Source: Bradyrhizobium sp. CCBAU 53351 | GTDB lineage: Bacteria > Pseudomonadota > Alphaproteobacteria > Rhizobiales > Xanthobacteraceae | DNA length: 64,000 nt | NCBI RefSeq assembly: GCF_015291745.1 | Contig: NZ_CP030059.1 | Location: 2,259,501 to 2,323,500 of the forward strand | Direction of reading: 5' to 3' | In this document: one piece after another, positions 20,725 to 29,605 of the stretch | How the letters are laid out: every line of letters starts with the position of its first letter | Numbering within the stretch: position 1 is the stretch's first letter | Notes under the pieces: model-generated | Told to the model about the DNA's origin: nothing | The model's input: the letters and a program-made list of their open reading frames with translations, nothing else | Databases searched by the model: none | Translations under genes and position numbers: made by a program

Positions 20725-21707
20725 GCCGCGCTCTCCGCCGGCACGCTGTCATAGAGATGGCAGGCGACCGATTGCGCGCCCCGCGGCAACGGCTCCGGCC
20801 GCTCGACCCGGCAGCGGTCGAACGCGAAGGCGCAGCGCGGATTGAAGGAGCAGCCGCGCGGGATCGCCGAGAGGCGCGGCATAGAGCCGGGAATTTGCTG
20901 CAGGCGCTTGTCGTCGCCGGCCAGCGTCGGGATCGCGCCCATCAGGCCCTTGGCGTAAGGGTGCAGCGGATTTCTGACGACATCCTGGACCGGACCGATC
21001 TCGGCGACACGGCCGGCATACATCACCGCGACACGGTCCGAGGTCTCCGCGATCACGCCCATGTCGTGCGTTACCAGCATCACGGCGGTGCCGTGGTCGC
21101 GGCCGAGCCGCTTGATCAGCGAGATGATCTGCGCCTGCACGGAGACGTCGAGCGCGGTGGTCGGCTCGTCGGCGATGATCAGCTCGGGCTCGGCGCAGAT
21201 CGCCAGCGCAATCACGACGCGCTGGCGCATGCCGCCGGAGAATTCGTGCGGATAGCCGTCGATGCGCTTGTCCGGCGCGGGAATACCGACCTCGGCGAGC
21301 AGGTCGATGGCGCGGCGGCGCGCGGCGGATTCTGACAGGTTCAGGTGGGTCCTGATCGTCTCGACGATCTGGTCGCCGACCCGGTAGAGCGGATTGAGCG
21401 AGGTGAGGGGGTCCTGGAAGATCATGCCGATCCGCTTGCCACGGATGCGCCGCATCTCCTCCGGCGGCAGATTGTCGATGCGCTGGCCGGCAAGGCGAAT
21501 CTCGCCGCCGGCGATGCGGCCGGGCGGATCGATCAGGCCGATCACGGCAAGGCCCGTGACGGACTTGCCGGCGCCGGATTCGCCGACCACGCCCAGCACC
21601 TCGCCCTTGGCGATGTCGAAGGAGACGCCGTCGATGGCGCGCAGCGTGCCGCGGCGGGAGGCGAACTCCACCTGAAGGTTACGCACGGAGAGGATGGGTT
21701 CGGTCAT
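20721..21707 (-). CDS. Peptide ABC transporter ATPase, DppD type (system 2)
   Basis: 328 residues. Walker A is GESGAGKSVTG, the signature [15 protein letters not shown], Walker [13 protein letters not shown] and the cysteine loop CSFNPRCAFAFDRC. It lies between the DppC-type permease (43-base gap) and the DppF-type ATPase (4-base overlap). It energises import by the permeases at 21751 and 22734. Confidence 0.9.
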   Translation of the reverse strand: MTEPILSVRNLQVEFASRRGTLRAIDGVSFDIAKGEVLGVVGESGAGKSVTGLAVIGLIDPPGRIAGGEIRLAGQRIDNLPPEEMRRIRGKRIGMIFQDPLTSLNPLYRVGDQIVETIRTHLNLSESAARRRAIDLLAEVGIPAPDKRIDGYPHEFSGGMRQRVVIALAICAEPELIIADEPTTALDVSVQAQIISLIKRLGRDHGTAVMLVTHDMGVIAETSDRVAVMYAGRVAEIGPVQDVVRNPLHPYAKGLMGAIPTLAGDDKRLQQIPGSMPRLSAIPRGCSFNPRCAFAFDRCRVERPEPLPRGAQSVACHLYDSVPAESAA

Positions 21708-21750
21708 GAGCGAGGCGTATTCATCGAAGGATTGCTCATCAGAGTGTTGC

Positions 21751-22722
21751 TCATCGGAGTTTCGGATTGAGCGCGTCGCGCAACCAGTCGCCGAGCAGAT
21801 TGATCGACAGGATCAGCCCGGCCAGCGCGAGGCCCGGGAAGGCGACGATCCACCATTCGCCGGCGAACAGATAGTTGTTGCCGATGCGGATCAGCGTGCC
21901 GAGCGAGGGCATCGTGTCGGGCAGGCCGACGCCGAGGAAGGACAGCGTCGCCTCGGTGATGATGGCGAGCGCGAGGTTGATGGTGGCGATGACCAGGATC
22001 GGACCCATCGTGTTGGGCAGCACGTGCCGCAGCATGATCTTCGGCGCCGGCAGGCCGATCAGCTGCGCGGCCGCCACGTAGTCCTTGTTCTTCTCGACCA
22101 TCACGGAGCCGCGCACCGTCCGGGCATACCCCACCCAGAAACTCAGGCCGATCGAGATCACCAGCACCACCAGCATGCTGGTGGCATCCAGCCGGTTGCC
22201 GAAGATCGATTTGGCGATGCCGTTGACGAGCAGCGCGATCAGAATGGCTGGGAAGGTGAGCTGCACATCCGCGATCCGCATGATCACGCCATCGACCGCA
22301 CCGCCGAAATAGCCGGCGATCAGGCCGAGCGCAATGCCGAGCGCACCCGCGAAGATCACGCCGGCAACGCCGACGGCAAGCGAGATGCGCATGCCGTAGA
22401 GGATGGCGGAGAACACGTCGCGGCCCTGCTCGTCGGTGCCGAGCAGGAACGGGGCCTGGCCGTCGGCGGTCCATAGCGGCGAGATGCGCGAGTTCATCAA
22501 CTGGAGCTGCGCCGGATCGAACGGATTCTGGACCGCGAGCGCGGATGCAAAGATCGCGAGCAGGAAGAACAGCACGGTGACGGCCGCCGCCACCATGGTC
22601 AGCTTGGAGCGGCGGAACGAATAGAAGATGTCGCTGTCGAGCGCGCGGCTCAGCCAGCTGCGGCCGGCATGCGCCGGCGGTGCGCTCGGCTTGTCGGGAC
22701 TGGAGGCGACTGCGTCGGACAT
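21751..22722 (-). CDS. Peptide ABC transporter permease, DppC type (system 2)
   Basis: 323 residues from ATG 22722, eleven bases after the DppB-type stop; an upstream extension of the frame is ignored because it would run through that gene. The first membrane segment is LTMVAAAVTVLFFLLAIFAS, followed by a periplasmic loop (FLLGTDEQGRDVFSAILYG) and the BPD_transp_1 domain with EAA loop VAAAQLIGLPAPKIMLRHVLP. The tail LSINLLGDWLRDALNPKLR is typical of DppC. Confidence 0.88.
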   Translation of the reverse strand: MSDAVASSPDKPSAPPAHAGRSWLSRALDSDIFYSFRRSKLTMVAAAVTVLFFLLAIFASALAVQNPFDPAQLQLMNSRISPLWTADGQAPFLLGTDEQGRDVFSAILYGMRISLAVGVAGVIFAGALGIALGLIAGYFGGAVDGVIMRIADVQLTFPAILIALLVNGIAKSIFGNRLDATSMLVVLVISIGLSFWVGYARTVRGSVMVEKNKDYVAAAQLIGLPAPKIMLRHVLPNTMGPILVIATINLALAIITEATLSFLGVGLPDTMPSLGTLIRIGNNYLFAGEWWIVAFPGLALAGLILSINLLGDWLRDALNPKLR

Positions 22723-22733
22723 GCAGGATTGCC

Positions 22734-23723
22734 TTATGTGGCGCGGCCGACCGTCGCGCGCAGGCGCGGGTCGACCACGGTGTAGAGGATGTCGACCACC
22801 AGATTGATGGTGACGAAGATCAGCGAAACCATCAGCAGATAGGCGGCCATGATCGGGATGTCGACGTTTTGCACGGCTTGCACGAAGAGCAGCCCCATGC
22901 CCGGCCATTGGAATACGGTCTCGGTGATGATGGAAAATGCAATAACCGAGCCAAACTGGAGCCCGGCCACCGTGATCACGGGAATTAGCGTGTTCTTCAG
23001 CGCGTGGCCGAAATGGATGGCGCGGGTGGTGAGGCCCCGGGCGCGGGCAAAGCGGATGTAGTCGGTCCGCAGCACTTCCAGCATCTCCGCGCGCACCAGC
23101 CGCATGATCAAGGTCATCTGGAACAGGCCGAGGGTGATCGAGGGCATGATCAAGGCCTTCAGTCCCGACAGCGTGAGCAGGCCCGTGCTCCACCAACCGA
23201 GCTTGACCACCTCGCCGCGGCCGAACGAGGGCAGCCAGCCCAACGTCACCGCAAACAGATAGATCAGCAGAATGCCGATGAGGAAAGTCGGCAACGAGAT
23301 GCCTATCAACGAAACCGCCTGCAACAGTTTGGCCAACATGGTATCGCGCCTGAGTGCCGAATAGACGCCCATCAGAATGCCGAACACCATGGCAAAGACG
23401 GTGGCGCAGATCGCAAGTTCCAGCGTGGCGGGCATGCGCTCCATCAACAGCGTCGAGACCGGCTGGCGGAACTGATAGGAGACGCCGAACTTGAACTGCG
23501 CGGCATCGGCGAAATAGCGTACGAACTGCACCGGCACGGGGTCGTCGAGGCCGAGCGATTTGCGCACGATTTCGCGTTCGGCCGCCGACGTGTCGATCGA
23601 GACGATCTGGTTGACGGGATCGCCGGCGAAACGGAACATCGAGAAGGCGATGATGCCGACGGCGAACATGACGCCGATGGCCTGAATGGCGCGGCGAAGA
23701 GTGAAAGCGAGCATGCCTTCCAC
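22734..23723 (-). CDS. Peptide ABC transporter permease, DppB type (system 2)
   Basis: 329 residues (or 326 from an internal ATG, MLAFTLRRAIQAIG). It has the DppB hallmark N-terminal helix, a periplasmic loop with KSLGLDDPVPVQFVRYF, and the EAA region IRFARARGLTTRAIHFGHALKN. It starts 95 bases after the binding-protein gene; a hairpin terminator lies in that gap, so the permease is probably expressed at a lower level than the binding protein. Confidence 0.88.
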   Translation of the reverse strand: MEGMLAFTLRRAIQAIGVMFAVGIIAFSMFRFAGDPVNQIVSIDTSAAEREIVRKSLGLDDPVPVQFVRYFADAAQFKFGVSYQFRQPVSTLLMERMPATLELAICATVFAMVFGILMGVYSALRRDTMLAKLLQAVSLIGISLPTFLIGILLIYLFAVTLGWLPSFGRGEVVKLGWWSTGLLTLSGLKALIMPSITLGLFQMTLIMRLVRAEMLEVLRTDYIRFARARGLTTRAIHFGHALKNTLIPVITVAGLQFGSVIAFSIITETVFQWPGMGLLFVQAVQNVDIPIMAAYLLMVSLIFVTINLVVDILYTVVDPRLRATVGRAT

Positions 23724-23760
23724 TGTCCTTGTGAGCCTGCGGCCGACGACTTTGTCAGCC

Positions 23761-23803
23761 GGAAAAAGGAAAGGTCCCGGAAGCCTCGCGCTGCCGGGAC
23801 CTT
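23761..23803 (-). terminator. Hairpin attenuating read-through from the binding-protein gene
   Basis: A perfect 10-bp stem (AAGGTCCCGG at 23771, CCGGGACCTT at 23794) with a 13-base loop. Read on the minus strand it is followed by TTTCCTTTTT. It lies directly after the binding-protein stop, the usual place for partial termination that favours high binding-protein levels. Confidence 0.7.
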
Positions 23804-23818
23804 GTGATCAATCGACTT

Positions 23819-25414
23819 CTATTCCTTCTTGGTCGCCCAGTGGAACATCACCAGATTGTCGGCGCGCTGCGGCAGGTTGACCTTTTTCGATACGCCCCAG
23901 GCCAGCGCCTGCTGGTGCAGCGGAATGTAGGCCCAGTCCTTGATGCTGATTTCGTAGGCCTGCTTGATCAGCTGGTTGCGCTTGGCGGTGTCGGTTTCGA
24001 CCAGCACCTTGTCGGTGATGGCGTCGAACTCCTTGTTGCAATAGCCGCCGAGGTTGGCCTCGCCGCGCGAGGATTTCGCATCGTCGCGGCAGCCCATGAT
24101 GTCGTAGAGCACGTTGTGCGAGTCCATCGTGCTCGGCGTCCAGCCCAGCAGGTAGAACGAGGTCTGATAGCCGCCCTGCTTGAGCACCTTGGCGAAGTAC
24201 TGCGCCTTCGGCTGCGCCAAAAGATTGATCTTGACGCCAATGCGGGCGAGCATGCCGACGACGGCCTGGCAGATTGCGGCGTCGTTGACGTAGCGATCGT
24301 TCGGGCAATCCATCGTGACCTCGAAGCCATCGGGGTAACCGGCCTCGGTCAGGAGCTTCTTAGCGCCGTCAGGATCGAATTTCGGCCGCGTGAACTCCTT
24401 GGACAGCACGAACAGCTCGGGCGCGATCATCAGGGCTGACGGCGTCGACAACCCGCGCATCACGCGCGTCTTGATCAGCTCGATGTCGATCGCCTTGTAG
24501 AAGGCTTCGCGGACACGAGCGTCCTTGAACGGGTTCTTGCCCTTGATGTTGGAGTACAGCAGCTCATCGCGCGTCTGGTCGAAGCCGATGAAGATCGTGC
24601 GCAGCTCCGGCCCCTTCAGTACCTGGGCGTTCGGGCTGGAATCGACGCGGGAGATGTCCTGGATCGGCACCGGCTCGATGACGTCGACCTCGCCGGAGAG
24701 CAGCGCGGCGACACGGGTAGCGTCGGAGGAGATCGGGGTGAAGATGATCTCCTTCAGATTACCTTCCATCTTGCCCCAATAATTGGGGTTGGCCTTGAAG
24801 ACCGTCTTCACGCCGGGCTGATGGCTTTCGATGATGAAGGGGCCAGTGCCGTTCTCGTGCAGCGAGGCGTAGCTCGGCGTGGTCGCCGCCACCGGCGTCG
24901 GATCGACGACGTTGTTCTCCTCGGCCCATTTCTTGTCCATGATGTACCAGACATCCCACGAATTATGCAGGATGGGATTGGGCGAAGGCAGGACGAAATC
25001 GACGGTGTAGTCGTCGACCTTGACGACCTTGACGTCGGGCGCAAGGCGGGTCTGCATATTGGACCCCTTCTTGCGGACGCGATCGGCGGAGAACACGACG
25101 TCGTCGGCGGTGAAGGGGTCGCCGTTGTGGAATTTCACGCCCTTGCGCAAATGAAAGCGCCAGCGGGTCGGCTCGGGGGTTTCCCAGCTCTCCGCCAGCG
25201 CCGGAATGATCTTGAGCTCCTTGTCGCGCGCGGTGAGGCCTTGATAGACGTGACCGAGATGGGCGTGTGTCGTGCTCTCGTTGAGCGTGTAGGGATCAAG
25301 CGACTTCAGGTCGCCCTGGTTGGCATAGCGTAGCGTCTGGCTGGTTGCCGGCGAGACCGTCAACGCAAATGCACCGGCGAGCGTCGCCGCAAACAGACTT
25401 CGACATACAGACAT
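23819..25414 (-). CDS. Periplasmic substrate-binding protein, family 5 (DppA-like, system 2)
   Basis: 531 residues from ATG 25414, which has GGAGAGG eight bases upstream and gives a signal peptide (MSVCRSLFAATLAGAFALTV, cleavage near PATSQ). The frame stays open far upstream, but that part has no signal peptide and low-complexity sequence. Mature motifs include DLKSLDPYTLNESTTHAHLGHVYQGL and the KGVKFHNGDPFTADDVVFSADR ligand-lobe segment of SBP_bac_5 proteins. First gene of the 12-gene minus-strand block. Confidence 0.9.
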   Translation of the reverse strand: MSVCRSLFAATLAGAFALTVSPATSQTLRYANQGDLKSLDPYTLNESTTHAHLGHVYQGLTARDKELKIIPALAESWETPEPTRWRFHLRKGVKFHNGDPFTADDVVFSADRVRKKGSNMQTRLAPDVKVVKVDDYTVDFVLPSPNPILHNSWDVWYIMDKKWAEENNVVDPTPVAATTPSYASLHENGTGPFIIESHQPGVKTVFKANPNYWGKMEGNLKEIIFTPISSDATRVAALLSGEVDVIEPVPIQDISRVDSSPNAQVLKGPELRTIFIGFDQTRDELLYSNIKGKNPFKDARVREAFYKAIDIELIKTRVMRGLSTPSALMIAPELFVLSKEFTRPKFDPDGAKKLLTEAGYPDGFEVTMDCPNDRYVNDAAICQAVVGMLARIGVKINLLAQPKAQYFAKVLKQGGYQTSFYLLGWTPSTMDSHNVLYDIMGCRDDAKSSRGEANLGGYCNKEFDAITDKVLVETDTAKRNQLIKQAYEISIKDWAYIPLHQQALAWGVSKKVNLPQRADNLVMFHWATKKE

Positions 25415-25787
25415 TCTTGACCCTCTCCACGCCGCCGTGCCGGTGGTTTTTGATTGTTCGGCCGGCCGATTAATCCATGTTGCCCAGAGTTCTCGACCGG
25501 TGCAAGCGCCATTCCAGCAAGGAACGCGCCAAGTTGCACCGCTGTGCAGCAATGCTGACCAGCAATTTGGGGTGGAGGCCCGTGGAGATATTCGACTTTC
25601 GACCTGTGCATTCCCCGGGGCAGTGCGGTGACGCCTCTGCCGCGGGACGTCGCCAAAAGGGGGTTGATTGACCATACCCCTGGATTGCGGAAGCCGGCGC
25701 CTTGCCGTCCGCCTCAGGTCGCTTGCGTTGCACACCGTGTCGCGGCGATACTCCCGCCAAGCCGCTCGAATCTCATCTGGAGGGGAC
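25415..25787. other. Divergent intergenic region between the peptide importer and the DUF6489-like gene
   Basis: 373 bases with no convincing gene. It holds the ribosome site and a sigma-54-like promoter of the binding-protein gene on the minus strand, and the GGAGGGG ribosome site of the next plus-strand gene at its right end. Small frames in the middle lack start signals and family resemblance. Confidence 0.6.
25516..25532 (-). promoter_or_regulatory. Candidate sigma-54 (-24/-12) promoter for the peptide importer
   Basis: On the minus strand the sequence TTGGCGCGTTCCTTGCT matches the RpoN consensus TGGCACG-N4-TTGCW with one mismatch and correct GG-to-GC spacing. It would start transcription about 90 bases before the binding-protein ATG. 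It suggests nitrogen-responsive control of peptide uptake. Confidence 0.4.
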
Positions 25788-26045
25788 ATGAAAGTTAACA
25801 TCGAAATCGACTGCACCCCCCTCGAGGCCCGCCAGTTCTTCGGTCTGCCCGACGTCGGGCCGATGCAAACGGCGGTGATGGACAAGTTGCAGCAGCAGGT
25901 GCTCAGCAACATCGAGAAGGTCTCGCCGGAATCGCTGATCCAGAGCTGGTTCACGTTCGATCCGAAGATCGCCGAGCGGTTTCAGGACATGTTCGTCACG
26001 ATGGCGGGCCTCGGCGGCACGCGCAGCAGCGACAAGAAGAAATAA
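25788..26045 (+). CDS. Small DUF6489-like protein
   Basis: 85 residues starting at MKVNIEIDCTPLEARQFFGL, with a strong GGAGGGG site seven bases upstream. The sequence matches a small alphaproteobacterial family (recalled as DUF6489): an acidic first half with LEARQFFGLPDV and a helical second half (FDPKIAERFQDMF) ending in a basic tail SSDKKK. There are no cysteines beyond one and no membrane segment. It is three bases upstream of an esterase gene and belongs to the lipid/storage cluster; its function is unknown. The helix-rich, Gln/Met-rich C-terminus is loosely phasin-like, but that is only a resemblance. Confidence 0.7.
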   Translation: MKVNIEIDCTPLEARQFFGLPDVGPMQTAVMDKLQQQVLSNIEKVSPESLIQSWFTFDPKIAERFQDMFVTMAGLGGTRSSDKKK

Positions 26046-26048
26046 ATA

Positions 26049-26849
26049 GTGTCGCCCGGGCAGGAGGAGGGGCAGGAGAGAGGCCGGCTTCGTCCGCCGG
26101 GTCTTGGTCTGTTGCTCGCCGAAGCCCGCGGCCTGTTCGAGCTCAATGCGAGCCTGCTGCTGTCGCCGATTCTGATGCGGGCGCCGAGGGGCGACGGCCA
26201 TCCGGTGCTTGCACTGCCGGGCTTTCTGGCCAGCGACCTCTCGATGGTGCCGATGCGGCGCTATCTCAGCGAGCTGGGCTATGAGGCACAGGCCTGGCGG
26301 ATGGGCCGCAATCTCGGCGGTCTCGGCCGGATGCGGGACGCTCTGCGTGCCCGTCTCACGGAGATTCATGCTGCGAGCGGACGCAAGGTCAGCCTGGTCG
26401 GATGGAGTCTCGGTGGCGTCTACGCCCGCGATCTCGCGCTGTGGGCACCCGACATGGTCCGCTACGTCGTCACGCTCGGCAGCCCCTTTGCCAATGACGT
26501 GCGGGCGACCAACGCCACGCGGCTCTACGAAGCGCTATCCGGTGAGCGGGTTGAGGATCTTGCGGAAGCGCGCGAGGCGATCGCCGGCGATCTGCCTGTG
26601 CCGACAACCTCGATCTATTCGCGTGCCGACGGTGTGGTGAACTGGCGGACCTGCTTGCTGCGTCCCTCCGACCGTGCCGAGAACATCGAAGTGCACCTGG
26701 CGAGCCATATCGGCCTCGGGGTCAATCCCGCGGCGCTGTGGGCCGTGGCCGATCGTCTGGCCCAGCCGGAGGGAGAATTCTCGCCATTTGACCGGGCAGG
26801 GCCGTTTGCCATTGCATATGCCCCGCCGGAACAGGCAATATCGGCCTGA
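26049..26849 (+). CDS. Alpha/beta-hydrolase esterase/lipase
   Basis: 266 residues beginning with GTG three bases after the preceding stop. The nucleophile elbow is GWSLGG (Ser in SLVGWSLGGVYARDLA), the strand before it LPGFLASD resembles an oxyanion-hole region, and TLGSPFAND and a late HIGLG histidine region fit a lipase-like triad. It is a paralogue of the protein at 40168, with the same order of motifs. It lies just before the wax ester synthase gene, suggesting acyl ester turnover. No signal peptide is visible. Confidence 0.78.
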   Translation: MSPGQEEGQERGRLRPPGLGLLLAEARGLFELNASLLLSPILMRAPRGDGHPVLALPGFLASDLSMVPMRRYLSELGYEAQAWRMGRNLGGLGRMRDALRARLTEIHAASGRKVSLVGWSLGGVYARDLALWAPDMVRYVVTLGSPFANDVRATNATRLYEALSGERVEDLAEAREAIAGDLPVPTTSIYSRADGVVNWRTCLLRPSDRAENIEVHLASHIGLGVNPAALWAVADRLAQPEGEFSPFDRAGPFAIAYAPPEQAISA

Positions 26850-26897
26850 CGAGAAGCGCCGGCCAAAGGCGCCCGTCAAATCTTGCGGGAGGGAACT

Positions 26898-28448
26898 ATG
26901 GCTGACGGTAAGAAGCTGTCGTCGCTGGACGCGTCGTTTCTCTATCTGGAAACGCCTGAGATGCCGATGCATGTCGGGAGCATGGCGATCTTTCGCCTGC
27001 CCGACGACTACAAGGGCGACTTCTTCGAAGACTTCAAGGCGATGATCGTCTCGCGCCTGCACATCGCGCCGATCCTGAAGGCGCGACTGGAGAAGGCGCC
27101 GCTCGACATCGACCATCCCTCCTGGGTCGAGGACGATCAGTTCGACATCGATCGTCACATCTTCCGCGCCAGCCTGCCGCAACCACGCGACCGCGCCACG
27201 CTCGAGCGCATCGTCGGCTGGATGCATGCCAAGCTCTTGAACCGTGCCCGCCCGCTCTGGGAGTTCTACGTGTTCGAGGGCATGAAGGACAACGAGGTCG
27301 GGCTCTATTCCAAGATGCACCATGCCGCGATCGACGGCGGCGCCGGCGCGGCGCTGACCAACATGATCTACGATATCTCGCCGATCCCGCGGCAGGTCGA
27401 GCCGCCGACGGCCGGAAGCAAGCCGGGGCAGGAGCCGCGCGACATCGCGGCGAACCTGCTGGATTCCTACCAGCAGCTGTTCAACCAGCCCCTCGATGCC
27501 GGCAAGGCCGCCCAGAACCTGCAACTGCCGCGCACCGGCAAGAGCGACATCGGCTCGATCCTGTTCGACAACGCGATGTACCAGATCGAGAGCGCAGTGC
27601 GCTTCGCGGGCAATATCCCGACCATGGTCAAGAGCGTCTCCGAGGTGCTGGGCAAGGTCTCCGATCCGAAATCGCGCGAGAGCCTTGCCAGCATGGTTTC
27701 GCCGCCGACCATGCTGAACAAGACCATCTCCTCGGAGCGCAGCTTTGCCGGCGTGTCGATCTCGCTGTCGCGCTCCAAGGCGCTGGCCAAGCGCGCGGGC
27801 GGCAAGCTCAACGACGTCGTGCTGGCGCTCGCCTCCGGCGTGGTCCGCCGCTATCTGCAGCAATATGGCACGCTGCCTGCGAAATCGCTGACGGCGGCCG
27901 TGCCGATCTCGCTACGTGAGGAGGGAAACACCGAGGCCAACAACCAGGTGTTCGGCATGATCTGCGCGATTGCGACCAATATCGACGATCCCAAGGCGAG
28001 GCTCGAGGCCATCATCGCGCAGTCGACCAAATCCAAGGAGATGTCGCATCCGCTGCGTGCCTTGATGCCGCAGGTCTCCAACATCTCGATGCTGGGCGCA
28101 CCGATCATGGTGCAGATCCTGGCGCTGCTCTACAGCCGTTCGAACCTCTCGGACGTTCTGCCGCCGGCCGCAAACATCACGGTGTCCAACGTGCCGGGGC
28201 CGCGGCAGACGCTCTATGCCGCGGGCGCCGAGCTGCTGCACATCTTCCCGGTGTCGATCTCGACGCACGGACAGGCGCTCAACATCACCGTGCAGAGCTA
28301 CCGCGACCAGCTCGATTTCGGCTTCATCGTCGGCGCCAACATCATTCCGCATGTGCAGGTGATGTGCGACATGCTGCCGGAGGAGTTCGCCGCGCTGGAG
28401 GCGGCCTACGCGCCACCGGCGGCCGAGATCAAGGGCGCCGCGGAATAG
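26898..28448 (+). CDS. Wax ester synthase / diacylglycerol acyltransferase (WS/DGAT)
   Basis: 516 residues from ATG 26898 with GGGAGGGA upstream. The active-site motif is KMHHAAIDGGAG (His141, His142, Asp146), the N-terminus has LSSLDASFLYLETPEMPMHVG as in other bacterial WS/DGAT proteins, and the second conserved block reads PPAANITVSNVPGPRQTLYAAGA. The enzyme joins fatty acyl-CoA to alcohols or diacylglycerol, giving wax esters or triacylglycerol at the membrane. It is flanked by esterase and hydrolase genes, upstream of PHA genes, in what looks like a carbon-storage region. Confidence 0.92.
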   Translation: MADGKKLSSLDASFLYLETPEMPMHVGSMAIFRLPDDYKGDFFEDFKAMIVSRLHIAPILKARLEKAPLDIDHPSWVEDDQFDIDRHIFRASLPQPRDRATLERIVGWMHAKLLNRARPLWEFYVFEGMKDNEVGLYSKMHHAAIDGGAGAALTNMIYDISPIPRQVEPPTAGSKPGQEPRDIAANLLDSYQQLFNQPLDAGKAAQNLQLPRTGKSDIGSILFDNAMYQIESAVRFAGNIPTMVKSVSEVLGKVSDPKSRESLASMVSPPTMLNKTISSERSFAGVSISLSRSKALAKRAGGKLNDVVLALASGVVRRYLQQYGTLPAKSLTAAVPISLREEGNTEANNQVFGMICAIATNIDDPKARLEAIIAQSTKSKEMSHPLRALMPQVSNISMLGAPIMVQILALLYSRSNLSDVLPPAANITVSNVPGPRQTLYAAGAELLHIFPVSISTHGQALNITVQSYRDQLDFGFIVGANIIPHVQVMCDMLPEEFAALEAAYAPPAAEIKGAAE

Positions 28449-28458
28449 GAAGTTCGTG

Positions 28459-29453
28459 ATGATTGAAATGCCGCCGCTCCAGTTCGCGCAGACGAACGGA
28501 ATCCGCATGGGCTATTACGAGGCAGGCCCGGCCGACGACAAGCCGCCGATCGTGCTGTGCCACGGCTGGCCCGAGCTCGCCTTCTCCTGGCGTCACCAGA
28601 TCAAGGCGCTGAGCGAGGCGGGCATCCGGGTGATCGCCCCGGACCAGCGCGGTTATGGCGCGACCGACCGGCCCGAGCCGGTCGAGGACTATGACATGGA
28701 GCATCTGACCGGCGATCTCGTCGGTCTGCTCGACCATCTCAATATCGACAAGGCGATCTTCGTCGGTCACGATTGGGGCGGCTTCGTCGTCTGGCAGATG
28801 CCGTTGCGGCACCCTTCGCGCGTCGCCGGCGTGGTTGGCGTCAATACCCCGCATTGGGACCGCACGCCGATCGACCCCATCGCCCTGTTTCGCCAGCGCT
28901 TCGGCGATCAGATGTATATCGTCCAGTTCCAGGATCCCGCGCGCGGGCCGGACAGGATCTTCGGCAGCCGCGTCGAGCAGACGTTCGATGCCTTCATGCG
29001 CAAGCCGCTGGCGCGCCGCCGGCAAAGGCCGATGAGCCGCCGATCGCGGGTGTCGGCGCCTCGTCGAAGACCAATCTGGCGTTTCCGCAAATGATCGCAG
29101 CCTACGATGCCAAAGTCGATCCGCGCGCACCGATCCTGTCGGCCGACGAGAAGAAGGTGTTCGTCGACACCTTCACGAAAACTGGTTTCACCGGCGGTAT
29201 CAACTGGTATCGCAACTTCTCCCGTAACTGGGAGCGGTCGAAGGGCCTGGATCACAACGTCCATGTGCCCTCGCTGATGATCATGGCGGAGAACGATGCG
29301 GTGCTGCCGCCGTCCGCGGCCGACGGCATGGAGAAGCTGATCGGCGATCTCGAGAAATATCTGGTGAAGGATAGCGGCCATTGGACGCAGCAGGAGAAGC
29401 CGGAAGAGGTCAGCGCCAAGCTGATCGAATGGCGTAGAAGGCGGTTTGGTTGA
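28459..29453 (+). pseudogene. Epoxide hydrolase-type alpha/beta hydrolase, frameshifted
   Basis: Two overlapping frames together give one complete hydrolase. The first part (from ATG 28459) holds the HGWPE oxyanion motif and the nucleophile in GHDWGG (Asp105). The second part, in another frame, holds the acid in AENDAVLPP and the catalytic histidine in DSGHWTQQEKPEE. Homology switches frame at about 29011-29022, inside the run GCGCGCCGCCGGC, consistent with loss of one base. As it stands the first frame runs on for a few unrelated residues and ends at 29094 without the acid or histidine. Either a true inactivation or a base-call error in a GC-rich run. It starts 10 bases after the WS/DGAT gene. 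Confidence 0.8.
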
Positions 29454-29480
29454 CGACGCGGTCGTCCAGGTAAGTGGCAC

Positions 29481-29582
29481 CGTCGTTCCGGGATGGTCCG
29501 AAGGGATCGCGAAGCGACCCTGGGGACCAGACCCGGAACCTCGACAGTCCGGGTTCGATGCTGCTCATCGCCCGGAATGACG
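29481..29582. repeat. REP-like palindromic intergenic repeat
   Basis: Outer arms CGTCGTTCCGGG and CCCGGAATGACG pair with one mismatch and enclose further short palindromes (GACCCTGGGGACCAGACCC). This style of repeat is common between Bradyrhizobium genes. Confidence 0.6.
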
Positions 29583-29605
29583 GCAAGAGGGGGAAGCGAA
29601 GTTAA

